This document shows, one piece after another, positions 28,237 through 38,213 of a DNA stretch of 64,000 nucleotides. Each line of letters starts with the position of its first letter. The first letter of the stretch is position 1. A model generated the notes under the pieces. That model worked only from the letters and a program-made list of their open reading frames with translations. It did not search any database and was not told the origin of the DNA. Position numbers and translations under genes: made by a program. The stretch spans positions 36,801 through 100,800 of the forward strand of contig NZ_CABIKG010000005.1 of NCBI RefSeq assembly GCF_902196125.1, given 5' to 3'. The stretch is from Helicobacter suis. Its GTDB lineage: Bacteria > Campylobacterota > Campylobacteria > Campylobacterales > Helicobacteraceae.

Positions 28237-30738
28237 TTGGTTTGTATTGGCCAGTTTTTCCTGCCATTAGACGCAGAGGAGAGAATTGACAGTATAGAAT
28301 ATAGAGATCTCTCCTACATGTCTGACATGCTGGCAAGTGAAATTGTTAAAATTAAAGAAAATGATCCCCTAGATCTGAAAAAAGTTGATGATGCTGTTTT
28401 GGCTCTATATAATCAAGGCTATTTTGAAGATGTTTATGCCACCTTTGATAAAGGGCATTTGGTTTTCCATTTTAAAGAAAAGCCACGCATTGCTGGGATT
28501 GAAATTAAGGGTTATGGTACAGAAAAAGAAAAAGACACCCTTTATACCCAAATGGGGATTAAAAAGGGCGATACCTACGATGAAACAAAACTAGAGAATG
28601 CTAAATATATCCTAAGAACGGCTTTAGAACAACAAGGTTATTATGGAAGCGTAGTAGAAGTGCGCACAGAGAGTCTATCCGGCGGGGGGGCGTATCGCAT
28701 TATCTTTGATGTTAATCGTGGGAGCAATATTTACATCACTAAGTCTTCTTATGAGGGGCGTAAACAACTCAAATCCCGCGTTGTAGAATCTTTAAGCGCC
28801 AACAAACAACGCGATTTTATGGGTTGGATGTGGGGGTTAAATGCGGGTAAATTACACTTAAATGACTTGGAGTATGATTCTATGCGTATCCAAGATGTGT
28901 ATTTGCGCAATGGCTTTTTAGATGTCAATGTCTCCGCTCCCTTTTTAAACACCAATTTTAGTACCCATAAAGCCAAGCTTTATTATAAGGTTAAAGAGGG
29001 TATCCAATACCGCGTCTCTGGGGTTGAGATTCAAATTAGTAAACCTGTAGTGCCCATTGCTAAACTATTAAAGTCTGTTAAAGTCCGTAAAAATGGGATT
29101 TTTAACATTGAACACATGCGCGCTGATGCCCAGACTCTTAAACGCGAGGTTGCCGATCAGGGCTATGCTTTTGCGGTGGTTAAACCCGATTTAGATAAAG
29201 ATGAAAAACATGGCACTGTTAAAATCATTTATCACATTGAAACGGGGGATTTAGTCTATATCAATGATATTATCATCTCAGGTAACCAACGCACGAGTGA
29301 CCGGGTGATTCGCCGTGAAGTGTGGTTAAATCCTAAAGAACGATATAGCCTTTCTAAGGTGGCTAGTTCTGAAAACTCCCTACGCCGTTTGGGTTATTTC
29401 TCTAAGGTTAAGATTGAAGAGCGGCGTATTAATAGCCAGTTGATGGATTTGTTAGTTAATGTAGAAGAAGGGCGCACCGGACAACTCCAATTTGGGCTAG
29501 GGTATGGGAGTTATGGGGGGCTCATGCTTAATGGGAGTGTGAGTGAGAGAAATCTATTTGGTACGGGCCAAAGCATGAGTTTATATGCCAATATTTCTAC
29601 TGGTGGGGGGTATAGGCACTATGGGATTCGCGGGAGTGGGCGCATGTTCTCTGGGAATTTAACCTTAAGAAACCCGCGGGTTTTTGATAGCCGTTATAGT
29701 TCCTCTATTAGTCTTTTTGCCGAGTATCTCATTAGTTATAACTATATCCAACAAGGGGGGGGATTTAGTTTGAGTGTGGGGCGCATGCTTACAAATACCT
29801 TTAGCATGAATGTGGGTTATAACTTTAGTTTAAATAAAATTTTAGGCTTTAGTAGCCCCTTGTATGAAATGTTTTATAGCAGTAATAAGACCATTATCAC
29901 ATACCCAGATGGCCAGCCAATTATCGGGATAAATGGCCAACCTTTACGCGGGCTTTGGGATCGTGATTACAGTACGCCTACTACAAGCTCTTTTACGCTA
30001 AGTACTAACTTTGATAATACAGATGATTATTATTTCCCTAAAAATGGCTTTACCTTTTCTAACTACACCAGTATGGCCGGTTTGCCCTCAAGTGAGCCAC
30101 TTAATTCTTGGAATGGTTTAGGCGGAAATGTGCGCAACACTAAAATTTATGGTAAATTTGCCGCTTATAAACATTTACAAAAATACCTCTTAATTGACTT
30201 GATTGCCCGTTTTAAAACACAGGGGGGTTATATTTTCCGCTACAATAAAGAGGATTATTTGCCCCTTAACTCAGTCTTTTATCTAGGGGGCGTAACCACT
30301 ATTAGAGGCTTTAGAAATAGTTCTATTACACCTAAGACCGCATATGGCATGTGGGTGGGAGGTGATGGGCTTTATACCGGCTCTGTAGAGTTAAGCTATG
30401 GGTTACTCAAGTCGGCCAAAATGCGTTTAGCTTGGTTTTTTGACTGGGGCTTTTTGACCTTTAAAACCGCTGCCCGTACGGGGGGCTTTTGGCAAAACCA
30501 GCCCTCTACTGATGTGCAGTTTAAAGATTATGGAGTCGTAGGGGCTGGATTTGAACATGCCACTTGGCGGGCTTCTACCGGGATTCAAGTTGAATGGATT
30601 TCACCCATGGGTCCATTAGTGCTAATCTTTCCTATTGCTTTCTTTAATGAATTTAGCGATAAAAAAGGTTTATGGTTTAACCCCAATCTGGGCGATTTAA
30701 CCCAGCGCTTTGAATTTTCTATGGGAACGCGTTTTTAG
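28237..30738 (+). CDS. bamA: Outer membrane assembly factor BamA
   Basis: Omp85 insertase of outer-membrane beta-barrels. From the TTG at 28237 it is 833 residues: POTRA domains about 20-420, then a 16-strand barrel with the L6 signature TTIRGFRN and a C-terminal Phe. The start is a problem: the TTG gives only [13 protein letters not shown], with no positive residues and no ribosome site. The same frame is open upstream and would encode [21 protein letters not shown], a proper signal peptide, beginning with ATC at 28213, 5 bases after AAGGG. Flanked by mqnE and mqnC as HP0655 is. Confidence 0.93.
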   Translation: MVCIGQFFLPLDAEERIDSIEYRDLSYMSDMLASEIVKIKENDPLDLKKVDDAVLALYNQGYFEDVYATFDKGHLVFHFKEKPRIAGIEIKGYGTEKEKDTLYTQMGIKKGDTYDETKLENAKYILRTALEQQGYYGSVVEVRTESLSGGGAYRIIFDVNRGSNIYITKSSYEGRKQLKSRVVESLSANKQRDFMGWMWGLNAGKLHLNDLEYDSMRIQDVYLRNGFLDVNVSAPFLNTNFSTHKAKLYYKVKEGIQYRVSGVEIQISKPVVPIAKLLKSVKVRKNGIFNIEHMRADAQTLKREVADQGYAFAVVKPDLDKDEKHGTVKIIYHIETGDLVYINDIIISGNQRTSDRVIRREVWLNPKERYSLSKVASSENSLRRLGYFSKVKIEERRINSQLMDLLVNVEEGRTGQLQFGLGYGSYGGLMLNGSVSERNLFGTGQSMSLYANISTGGGYRHYGIRGSGRMFSGNLTLRNPRVFDSRYSSSISLFAEYLISYNYIQQGGGFSLSVGRMLTNTFSMNVGYNFSLNKILGFSSPLYEMFYSSNKTIITYPDGQPIIGINGQPLRGLWDRDYSTPTTSSFTLSTNFDNTDDYYFPKNGFTFSNYTSMAGLPSSEPLNSWNGLGGNVRNTKIYGKFAAYKHLQKYLLIDLIARFKTQGGYIFRYNKEDYLPLNSVFYLGGVTTIRGFRNSSITPKTAYGMWVGGDGLYTGSVELSYGLLKSAKMRLAWFFDWGFLTFKTAARTGGFWQNQPSTDVQFKDYGVVGAGFEHATWRASTGIQVEWISPMGPLVLIFPIAFFNEFSDKKGLWFNPNLGDLTQRFEFSMGTRF

Positions 30739-30744
30739 GAGAAT

Positions 30745-31800
30745 ATGATGCAACGATTGAGCCGTACAGAATTATTAGATTTTTTAGCAAATAAGCCTCT
30801 AAAAGAATTAGGCAAAATGGCCCTAGCCAAAAAGCAAGAATTACACCCAGAAAACACCACAACTTTTATTGTAGATCGCAATATCAATTACACCAATATT
30901 TGTTTTGTGGATTGTAAATTTTGTGCGTTTAAAAGAGATTTGAAAGACTTAGAGGCTTACATTTTAGATTTTGCTACCATTGATCAAAAGATTGAGGAGC
31001 TTTTAGCCATTGGAGGTACACAAATTTTATTTCAAGGGGGGGTACACCCTAAATTAAAAATAGACTATTATGAAAATCTAGTCTCTCATATTGCACAAAA
31101 ATTCCCCACCATTACCATTCATGGTTTTTCAGCTGTAGAGATTGACTACATCGCTAAGGTCTCTAAACTTTCTTTGCAAGAAGTGCTTATGCGATTAAAA
31201 CAGGCCGGGCTTAGCTCTATTCCGGGGGCTGGGGCTGAGATATTAAGCAACCGGGTTAGAGCAGTAATCGCGCCTAAAAAGTTAAGCGCTAATCGCTGGA
31301 TTGAAGTACATAAAGAGGCGCATAAATTAGGGATTAAAAGTACGGCGACTATGATGTTTGGCACGGTGGATACAGATGAGGATATTGCAGAACATTTAGA
31401 AAGAGTACGCAATTTACAAGATGAAACGGGGGGCTTTAGGGCTTTTATTTTATGGAGTTTTCAGCCGGATTTTACCCCTTTACAAAAAGAAATGCCCCAA
31501 ATTAAAAAGGCTAGTTCTAATCGCTATTTGCGGCTTTTAGCCTGTAGCCGTTTGTTTTTAGACAATGTGAAAAATATCCAAAGTTCTTGGGTTACTCAAG
31601 GGGCTTTTATCGGGCAATTAGCCCTTCTCTTTGGTGCTAATGATTTAGGGAGTGTGATGATGGAGGAAAATGTGGTCAAAGCAGCGGGTACAAGTTTTTG
31701 TCTGAATGAAAGGCAGATGGTTGATCTCATTGGAGATATTGGGAGTAAGGCTGCTAAACGCAATACCGCTTATGAAATTTTAAAGTACTACCATGTCTAA
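30745..31800 (+). CDS. mqnC: Cyclic dehypoxanthinyl futalosine synthase MqnC
   Basis: Radical SAM cyclase of the futalosine menaquinone pathway. 351 residues with cluster CFVDCKFCAF (about 52-61), GGTQILFQGGVHP, and PGAGAEILS. Two adjacent ATGs (30745, 30748) follow AGGAGAAT; either may be used. Six bases after bamA and overlapping the M16 gene by 8 bases, as in HP0655-HP0657. Confidence 0.92.
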   Translation: MMQRLSRTELLDFLANKPLKELGKMALAKKQELHPENTTTFIVDRNINYTNICFVDCKFCAFKRDLKDLEAYILDFATIDQKIEELLAIGGTQILFQGGVHPKLKIDYYENLVSHIAQKFPTITIHGFSAVEIDYIAKVSKLSLQEVLMRLKQAGLSSIPGAGAEILSNRVRAVIAPKKLSANRWIEVHKEAHKLGIKSTATMMFGTVDTDEDIAEHLERVRNLQDETGGFRAFILWSFQPDFTPLQKEMPQIKKASSNRYLRLLACSRLFLDNVKNIQSSWVTQGAFIGQLALLFGANDLGSVMMEENVVKAAGTSFCLNERQMVDLIGDIGSKAAKRNTAYEILKYYHV

Positions 31801-33232
31801 AGGGCTTAAAAAAATCAAGAGCGTACGCTATGTTGTTTTACTAGTCTTATTTGTGGTGATTCTCATGATAATTGGCATATGGAAGGAAAAAAACATGCAA
31901 GAGAAAAGCAATCAAACACAAGCACAGGTGATCAAAAGAGATCAAGTTGGCAAGGGGCTTACCTATTTTGAGGTTAAGGGCATTAAAATCCCTGTTATCT
32001 ATGAGGATAACCATTTATTGCCTATGGGAACGATTAGATTGATGTTTATGGGCGGGGGCAATATCATGGATAAGGATAAATTCGGGCTCTCTAAACTTAG
32101 CGCTAATTTGTTAAATGAGGGTACAAAAGAATTAGGCAGTGTGGCCTTTGCTGAAAAACTTGAACAACTTGCTATCACTTTAAGCGCAGATATCCGCCTA
32201 GAGTCTTTGCACATTGATTTGGGTTTTTTAAAAGAATATCAAGATAAGGCCATTACTTATTTGCATGATTTATTACTCTCGCCAAATCTTACCCCCGGTG
32301 CTTTAGAAAAGGTACAACAACGCATGGTAGCCGCTGCTCTTAATAGAGAGAGTAATTTTGACTATGTAGCCCAGTTAGGATTAAATAAAATTCTATTTGC
32401 TAATACGCCTCTGGCTAATCCAGCCATTGGTACACCCAAAAGCATTAAATCCATCTCTTTAGAAGATGTTAAAAAACGCCTAGAAGATGATTTAGATATT
32501 GAGCGGCTTATTATTGTGATGGGTGGGGATTTAGATGTGAATAAGACCTTAGAATCTTTAAAACCTATTTTAGAAATTTTGCCTTCTAATAAACCCTTCT
32601 TCACCCCTTATTTTAGCGCCGCTAAAGAACCGCAAACTAAAGTAGTTTACAAAGATAGCCAACAGGCTTATATTTACTTTGGTTCTCCTTTTGTCATGAA
32701 AAATTTAGCCCAAGAGTTGCCTTTGGCTAGGGTTATGGGTTTTGTGCTAGGTTCTAGTGGGTTTGGATCGCGTCTAATGGATACAATCCGTGTTAAAGAA
32801 GGGCTAGCATATAGCGCTTATATGCGAATCCAGCTCTCTCGCATCATTAATTGCACCACAGGGTATTTACAAACCAAGTTAGAACACCAAGATAAGAGTA
32901 TCGCCCTTGTTAGAAAGGTGATTAAAGAGTTTGTAGAAAATGGCATCACTCAAGAAGAATTAGACGGGGCTAAGAAATTTTTACTAGGTTCTGAACCCTT
33001 AGCCAATGAAACGATTGGAAAAAGGCTCACTAATAAGTTTCATGATTTCTATTTAGGTCTTCCTTTGGATTATGAAAAAATCATGCTAGATCGCATCAAG
33101 CATTTGAGCTTGCAAGAAATTAATGATTACATCAAATCCCATACAGAGATTAACGATCTAAGTTTTAGTATCGTAACTATGGACCCTAAAAATCCTAAGT
33201 ATCAAAAACTTGTGGGTAAAAAGGGGGCTTAG
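31793..33232 (+). CDS. M16-type peptidase-like protein, zinc motif absent
   Basis: 479 residues. N-terminal membrane anchor at about 12-29, then two M16 domains exposed to the periplasm. The HxxEH zinc site expected in the first domain reads GLSKLSANLLNEGT, so it cannot bind zinc in the usual way. The second domain keeps the R/Y signature (SRLMDTIRVKEGLAYSA) typical of the non-catalytic partner in two-subunit M16 proteases. Corresponds to HP0657. A catalytic partner is not in the window. Proteolysis by this chain alone is unlikely. Confidence 0.8.
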   Translation: MSKGLKKIKSVRYVVLLVLFVVILMIIGIWKEKNMQEKSNQTQAQVIKRDQVGKGLTYFEVKGIKIPVIYEDNHLLPMGTIRLMFMGGGNIMDKDKFGLSKLSANLLNEGTKELGSVAFAEKLEQLAITLSADIRLESLHIDLGFLKEYQDKAITYLHDLLLSPNLTPGALEKVQQRMVAAALNRESNFDYVAQLGLNKILFANTPLANPAIGTPKSIKSISLEDVKKRLEDDLDIERLIIVMGGDLDVNKTLESLKPILEILPSNKPFFTPYFSAAKEPQTKVVYKDSQQAYIYFGSPFVMKNLAQELPLARVMGFVLGSSGFGSRLMDTIRVKEGLAYSAYMRIQLSRIINCTTGYLQTKLEHQDKSIALVRKVIKEFVENGITQEELDGAKKFLLGSEPLANETIGKRLTNKFHDFYLGLPLDYEKIMLDRIKHLSLQEINDYIKSHTEINDLSFSIVTMDPKNPKYQKLVGKKGA

Positions 33233-34332
33233 CTGAGATATCTAAAATAGGCCGCACAGGCCCCCTCAGAGCTCACCATGCACGCGCCCACTGGGTGATC
33301 CGGGGTGCAAATCTTATTAAAGAGTTTACAATCTATGGGTTTGGCTTGGCCTCTTAGTATTTGCCCGCATAAACAATGTTTGTGATCTTGATTAGAAGTA
33401 GTGGGCAATATCTCTTTAAAAACAAGTTCTGCATCAAAGCTTGCATAATTAGAATTAATCTGCATCGCTGAAAAGGCAATTTGGCCTAGCCCGCGCCACT
33501 CAAAACTAGAGCGCACCTGCATGGTCTCTTGGATTAGGCGCTGTGCTTTTAAATTACCCTGCATATCCACCACACGGCTATACTGGATTTCTAATTTGGT
33601 CTCTTGATTAAGCACCTGTTTAACTATCCATAAAATACCCTCTAGCATATCTACCGGTTCAAATCCAGCCACTACAATAGGGATATTAAAGCGTTTTAAT
33701 AAGGGTTGATAAATCTTAGCCCCTGTGATCACACTTACATGGGAGGGAGCGATTAAAGCATTAATAGAGGTATTTTCTAAAACAGCTGTTACGCTGGGAG
33801 GCACAAGTACATGGTTATTATGCACAAAGAGATTTTTTAAGCCTTGCTTTTTAGCCTGCAAAAGTAAACTAGCACTCATCGGGGTTGTGGTTTCAAACCC
33901 AATAGCTACATACACAATATTTTTTTGCGGGTTTTGTTTGGCAATTTCTAAAACCTGCAAGGGAGAGTAAACAAAGCGCACATCTTGCCCTTGCGCTCTA
34001 ACTTGTTGCAAGCTTGCTTGACTGCCCGGTACGCGCATCATATCTGCTAGGGTGATTAAAATAGTTTGGGGCATGTTTGCTAGGGCGATGGCTTGATCGA
34101 TGCGTAGCTTTGGCATCACACATACTGGACACCCGGGGCCATGAACAAATTCTAAATTTGTCTCTTTAAGCAAGGATAAAAGCCCATAGCGCATTAAAGT
34201 ATGGGTATGCCCCCCGCATACTTCCATGATTTTAAGCGGGTTTTTAAGTTTTTTAGCCTGTGCTTTGATTTGGGCAATTAAAGCTAAAATGCTATCTTTA
34301 TCTCTAAAGGCATCTATAAAATTAGGCATCAT
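33229..34332 (-). CDS. hypD: Hydrogenase maturation factor HypD
   Basis: Scaffold for Fe(CN)2CO assembly in [NiFe] hydrogenase maturation. 367 residues with MEVCGGHTHTLMRYGL (Cys near residue 39), HGPGCPVCVMP, GFETTTPMSA, and C-terminal Fe-S cysteines (CLCGQILRG, CKLFNKICTPDHPVGACM). Overlaps hypC by 11 bases; convergent overlap with the M16 gene. Order hypB-hypC-hypD as in HP0900-HP0898. Confidence 0.95.
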   Translation of the reverse strand: MMPNFIDAFRDKDSILALIAQIKAQAKKLKNPLKIMEVCGGHTHTLMRYGLLSLLKETNLEFVHGPGCPVCVMPKLRIDQAIALANMPQTILITLADMMRVPGSQASLQQVRAQGQDVRFVYSPLQVLEIAKQNPQKNIVYVAIGFETTTPMSASLLLQAKKQGLKNLFVHNNHVLVPPSVTAVLENTSINALIAPSHVSVITGAKIYQPLLKRFNIPIVVAGFEPVDMLEGILWIVKQVLNQETKLEIQYSRVVDMQGNLKAQRLIQETMQVRSSFEWRGLGQIAFSAMQINSNYASFDAELVFKEILPTTSNQDHKHCLCGQILRGQAKPIDCKLFNKICTPDHPVGACMVSSEGACAAYFRYLS

Positions 34333-34555
34333 CGCCCATGTTAGCTACCATTTGTGCATAAAGCTCTAGCGATTCAAGCGCATTAGCTGTATCAATTTTA
34401 CTCACCACAAAACCAATATGCAAAAGCACAAAATCCCCCACCTTTACCTCTTCTTCCATAAGATCTAAACTAGCTTCTCTTTGCACACCCATAGTTTCTA
34501 AGATAGCTATATTGCCCTTAAGGGCGATGACTTTAGAAGGGATAGCCAAACACAT
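34322..34555 (-). CDS. hypC: Hydrogenase maturation chaperone HypC
   Basis: 77 residues starting MCLAIPSKVIAL; Cys2 is the conserved residue that binds the hydrogenase precursor or HypD. Small beta-barrel OB-like fold (GDFVLLHIGFVVSKID). Start overlaps the hypB stop, and the end overlaps hypD, so it is cotranscribed with both. Confidence 0.95.
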   Translation of the reverse strand: MCLAIPSKVIALKGNIAILETMGVQREASLDLMEEEVKVGDFVLLHIGFVVSKIDTANALESLELYAQMVANMGDDA

Positions 34556-35289
34556 TAGAATACATGGGTAGATTGGTAATTTTTAGCCCGTTGTTCTGCT
34601 AGAAAGTCTTTAAAGACCTCTAAACTATTTTTATCTTTACTGCTGAGTGTAAAAATAGGGGTATTGGGTTTGAGTTTGCCCATATCCTCTTGGACTTGAG
34701 AGAGTCTAAAATTAAACACTTCCATTAAATCAGCTTTACTCACCACCACCGCATCGGCGCATAAAAACATGGTGGGGTATTTAAGGACTTTATCATCACC
34801 CTCAGGTGTGGAGAGTAAAACAATATTCATGGCCGCGCCTAAATTGTAGCTAGAGGGGCAAACTAAATTGCCTACATTTTCAATAATCAAATAATTACTT
34901 GAACTAAGCGCGCCCTTTTCTTTTAAAATATCATAAGCCCCCTCTAGCATGCTTGCCTCTAAATGGCAGGCCTCGCCGGTGGTAATTTGCTGGGCTTGTA
35001 CATTCTTTTTTAATAGACGATTAGCATCTCTATTAGTTTGCAAATCCCCCTCAATAACACAAAATTTAAAATCCTCAAATTCTGCCAAATTCTCTAAAAG
35101 CGTGGTTTTACCACTTCCGGGTGAACTCATAAAATTAAGTACATACAACCCATCAACTTGGTAACGCTTTTTCATCTCCAAAGCTTTTAGATCGTTTTTA
35201 CTTAAAATCCTTTCAACCACCTGTACATCTTTTTTACTCAAGTTAGGGTTATTATTAAGACTTTGGGTTCTTTGTGCATTTTCTACCAT
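34555..35289 (-). CDS. hypB: Hydrogenase/urease nickel incorporation GTPase HypB
   Basis: GTPase delivering nickel for hydrogenase and, in H. pylori, urease maturation. ATG at 35289 after AAGGAGG gives 244 residues, matching HP0900; the 14 codons upstream are not needed. P-loop SSPGSGKTT (about 54-62), metal site GEACHLEA (Cys-His pair), IENVGNLVCP, and base-specific SKADL. No N-terminal His-rich nickel-storage stretch. Confidence 0.95.
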   Translation of the reverse strand: MVENAQRTQSLNNNPNLSKKDVQVVERILSKNDLKALEMKKRYQVDGLYVLNFMSSPGSGKTTLLENLAEFEDFKFCVIEGDLQTNRDANRLLKKNVQAQQITTGEACHLEASMLEGAYDILKEKGALSSSNYLIIENVGNLVCPSSYNLGAAMNIVLLSTPEGDDKVLKYPTMFLCADAVVVSKADLMEVFNFRLSQVQEDMGKLKPNTPIFTLSSKDKNSLEVFKDFLAEQRAKNYQSTHVF

Positions 35290-35426
35290 GCTTAAATCCT
35301 CCTTAAAAGTTTGGGTCTCCCATGCTAGCACAAAAGGTTAAATAATGCCTTTTAAGTAGAAAGCAACAAAAGCTCAAATTAACCCTTTAGTCATCATCAC
35401 TAAATTTACAATATTTCTTATCAACA

Positions 35427-36995
35427 CTATCTAGCAATAGCTTTTGCATGGGTTTCTCTAACCACATGTACAACCACTTCCCCGGGGTACTGTAAATTAG
35501 CTTGGATTTCTTTAGCAATATCGCGGGCTAAAAGCGTGATTTTGGCATCATTAATTTTATCCGGACAAACAATTACGCGTACCTCCCGCCCCGCATCCAT
35601 TGCAAAGACCTTTTCTACACCGCTTTTTTGGCTAGCGATGCGCTCTAAATCATGCATGCGGGCTAAAAAGTTTTCCGCTTCCTTACGCCTTACTCCGGGG
35701 CGCGCGGCTGAAAGCGCATCGGCTGCACACACCGCCGCACATTCAATGCTTTTAATCTCTTGGCGATCGTGGTGGGCATAGATTGCATTAATCACTACTG
35801 GGTGTTCGCCATGTCTTAAACACACCTCCGCGCCTAATTCTACATGATCGCCTCCATGTTCTTGGGTTAGCGCCTTGCCAATATCATGTAAAATGCCCGC
35901 GCGCCTAGCTAGTTTGGCATCGCCTCCTAATTGTGCGGCAATGCTATCGGCTAAAATGGCCACTTCAATAGAGTGGGTTAGCGCGTTTTGCCCATAACTG
36001 GTACGATAACGCATGCGCCCTAAAAGCGTTTTAAGTTCTTGATCCATCGAGTCTAATTGTAAATCTAAAATGATCTCTTCGGCTTGCTTTAAAATATTTT
36101 CTTCCATGTTAGCCTCCACCCGTTTATAGATAGTTTCAATACGAGCCGGTTGGATACGCCCATCTTCAATTAAAAGTTTTAAAGTTTGGGTGGCAATTTC
36201 GCGCCGGTAAAGATTAAAACAGCTTAAAGTAACGATTTTAGATTCCTCATTAGGAATAATTTCTACCCCGCTAATGCGCTTGAAAGCCTCAATATTTTTT
36301 CCATCTTTACCGATGATACGGCCGATAAAATCAGCGCTAGGCAAAGAAAGCACACTGGTTAAATTTTCCACCGCAAAATCACTTGCAAATCTGGAAGTGG
36401 CCTCCGCTAAAATAAAATTAGCCCTCTCTTTGGCCTCTTTCTTGGCTTGTTTTTCATAACGGCGTACTAAAGCCCCCTTTTGTAAAATTAACTCCTCCTC
36501 TAATAGACGCAAAACCATATTTTGGGCTTCTTCTTGGGTATAACCCGATCGTTCCATTAAAGTATCTAGGGCTTGTTGTTTGAGTGCTTTATATTCTTGG
36601 CAGATTTGATCTTGGAGTTTTTTTTCCTCCTGTAATTGTGTTTTTAAATCATCTAGGGCTATTTTGTCTTGATCTAGCTTTTTATGTTTGCTATTCCAGT
36701 GTTGCTGTTGTTGTTGTTCGTAAGATTTTAAATCATTGAGTTTTATTTGGTAAGAAGTGTTATGGGTTTGAATCTGTTCTTCATATTGCTGTTTTAATTG
36801 GTAGGCTAGTGTTTCTGATTCTACTTCCTTTGTTTTATAAAATACTTGGGCTTGATAAAGAAGCATATCTGCTTTAGCCTTAGCCTGCTTGATTAAAGAT
36901 CGATGCTTGGAGGTCAGCGATCTTTTTGTGATCCAAAAAACACTAATGCCGGTGAGTAAGCAAGGTAGCAAGCTGTTTATAAAAATTCTTTCCAT
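35427..36995 (-). CDS. rny: Ribonuclease Y
   Basis: Membrane-anchored endoribonuclease initiating mRNA decay. 522 residues: N-terminal membrane segment (about 5-22), long coiled coil (about 30-190, Gln/Glu/Lys rich), KH domain with GRIIGKDGKNIEAFKRISG (about 225), and HD domain with HSIEVAILA and AGILHDIGKA. ATG at 36995 follows AAAAGGAAATT, and the 5' end overlaps the cyclo-ligase gene by 53 bases, an unusually long overlap that probably couples them. Confidence 0.94.
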   Translation of the reverse strand: MERIFINSLLPCLLTGISVFWITKRSLTSKHRSLIKQAKAKADMLLYQAQVFYKTKEVESETLAYQLKQQYEEQIQTHNTSYQIKLNDLKSYEQQQQQHWNSKHKKLDQDKIALDDLKTQLQEEKKLQDQICQEYKALKQQALDTLMERSGYTQEEAQNMVLRLLEEELILQKGALVRRYEKQAKKEAKERANFILAEATSRFASDFAVENLTSVLSLPSADFIGRIIGKDGKNIEAFKRISGVEIIPNEESKIVTLSCFNLYRREIATQTLKLLIEDGRIQPARIETIYKRVEANMEENILKQAEEIILDLQLDSMDQELKTLLGRMRYRTSYGQNALTHSIEVAILADSIAAQLGGDAKLARRAGILHDIGKALTQEHGGDHVELGAEVCLRHGEHPVVINAIYAHHDRQEIKSIECAAVCAADALSAARPGVRRKEAENFLARMHDLERIASQKSGVEKVFAMDAGREVRVIVCPDKINDAKITLLARDIAKEIQANLQYPGEVVVHVVRETHAKAIAR

Positions 36996-37569
36996 TTAAT
37001 TTCCTTTTAAAGGTGTAATGATAAATCCCCTCATGATCGATGCAATAATCCCCCTTTATATCATGGGATTCTCCTAAAATATGGGTGGATACAAGAATCT
37101 CTTTAGCGATAAAAACATTCAAGGGTGGTTTTTTAAACCGTGCAAAGAGGCGATCAAATAACCCTTTGCCAAAACCCACCCGCTTAAAATGATTATCTGC
37201 CCCTAAAATAGGGATCAACGCTAAATCTAAGTTTGTTTTATAAAATAGGCTAAATTTGGGTTCATAAATCCCATAGGCATTTTTAATCAGAGGCAAACGG
37301 TAAGGAACTGCTAGGCAAAATTGATCTTGCATAAGGGGTGCAAAAAGCTTGATTTTTTGCCGCCTTGCCCATTTGATAAAGGGCGTTAAATTAACTTCAT
37401 AGGACATGGCAGAATAAATCAGCACATTAAGCCTAGCATAGGGTTTTATTGCCTTGATTAAATGGGTGGTAATTTTATGATCCCTAATATTCCATGCGCG
37501 CTTTGCATATAAAATACCCTTACAAGCGGTGCGAAATTGCGCCTTAGTGTTTATATCTAAAGTCTTAAT
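36943..37569 (-). CDS. 5-formyltetrahydrofolate cyclo-ligase (probable ATT start)
   Basis: Converts 5-formyl-THF to 5,10-methenyl-THF with ATP. The C-terminal GFGKGLFDRLF signature and AVPYRLPLIKNAYGIYEP are clear. The first standard start, GTG at 37425, gives 160 residues and would drop the N-terminal helix that carries the family's Lys/Arg residues. The frame stays open and protein-like upstream (AQFRTACKGILYAKRAW). Between the upstream TAA and 37425 there is no ATG, GTG or TTG; an ATT at 37569 lies 6 bases after AAAGG and would give the family-typical 208 residues. Confidence 0.8.
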   Translation of the reverse strand: MKTLDINTKAQFRTACKGILYAKRAWNIRDHKITTHLIKAIKPYARLNVLIYSAMSYEVNLTPFIKWARRQKIKLFAPLMQDQFCLAVPYRLPLIKNAYGIYEPKFSLFYKTNLDLALIPILGADNHFKRVGFGKGLFDRLFARFKKPPLNVFIAKEILVSTHILGESHDIKGDYCIDHEGIYHYTFKRKLNGKNFYKQLATLLTHRH

Positions 37570-37694
37570 GTGATGCCTTTACTTAAATCTAAAAACTAAA
37601 CTTTGCGGGGCTATTATTCGTATCTTTGGCTTAGAATAGGATTAATGCAAAACCTAGTTGGGGTGTTTTAATAGCCCTTTAACCATGCTTTTTA

Positions 37695-37700
37695 TATAAT
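37695..37700 (+). promoter_or_regulatory. Putative -10 box for greA and downstream run
   Basis: Perfect TATAAT (TTTATATAATGCC) 27 bases before the greA ATG; the leader holds AAGGAG. It could serve the tightly packed greA-dut-HP0864-like run. Confidence 0.55.
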
Positions 37701-37727
37701 GCCCCTCTTACTACAAGGAGTAAAAAA

Positions 37728-38213
37728 ATGAAAGAACCTATGAGCGCATATGGTTATGAAAAAATATGCGCTGAGTTAAAACGGCTTAAAGAAATAGAAA
37801 GACCGGAGATTGTTAGAGAAATCGATCGCGCCAGAGAACATGGCGATTTAAAAGAAAATGCTGAATACCACGCGGCTAAGGAAAAACAAGCTTTTATTGA
37901 AGCACGAATCAATGATTTAAGCCGCATTTTAGCCAACGCTCAAGTGATTGACCCTTCAACTTTAAGCCACCAAAAGGTGAGTTTTGGGAGTACGGTTAGG
38001 ATTTTGGATTTAAATAATGATAAGGAATTTAGCTACACCATTGTAGGCAGTATGGAGAGCGATCCAAGCCGGGGGCTTATTTCCTTTGGATCGCCTGTTG
38101 CTAAAAGTTTAATGGGTAAGTCTAAGGGCGATGAGGTAACGGTACTTTTGCCCTCCGGTGAAAGCGAGTTTGAAATTTTAGACATTTGCTATAAAGATAT
38201 TGTCTATGGTTAA
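37728..38213 (+). CDS. greA: Transcription elongation factor GreA
   Basis: Rescues backtracked RNA polymerase by stimulating transcript cleavage. 161 residues: coiled-coil N-terminal domain ([19 protein letters not shown], then [17 protein letters not shown] with the acidic tip residues) and the FKBP-like C-terminal domain ([20 protein letters not shown]). SD AAGGAG 8 bases upstream. Overlaps dut by 8 bases; same order as HP0866-HP0865. Confidence 0.96.
   Translation: MKEPMSAYGYEKICAELKRLKEIERPEIVREIDRAREHGDLKENAEYHAAKEKQAFIEARINDLSRILANAQVIDPSTLSHQKVSFGSTVRILDLNNDKEFSYTIVGSMESDPSRGLISFGSPVAKSLMGKSKGDEVTVLLPSGESEFEILDICYKDIVYG

Noticed and set aside
28083..28289. 68-codon open frame upstream of bamA
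   Set aside because: Low-complexity product with no family likeness; its end overlaps the bamA signal-peptide region in another frame, which is the real coding frame.
35290..35426. Short gap between hypB and rny as a small RNA locus
   Set aside because: No clear promoter box, hairpin or open frame; nothing beyond ordinary spacing.
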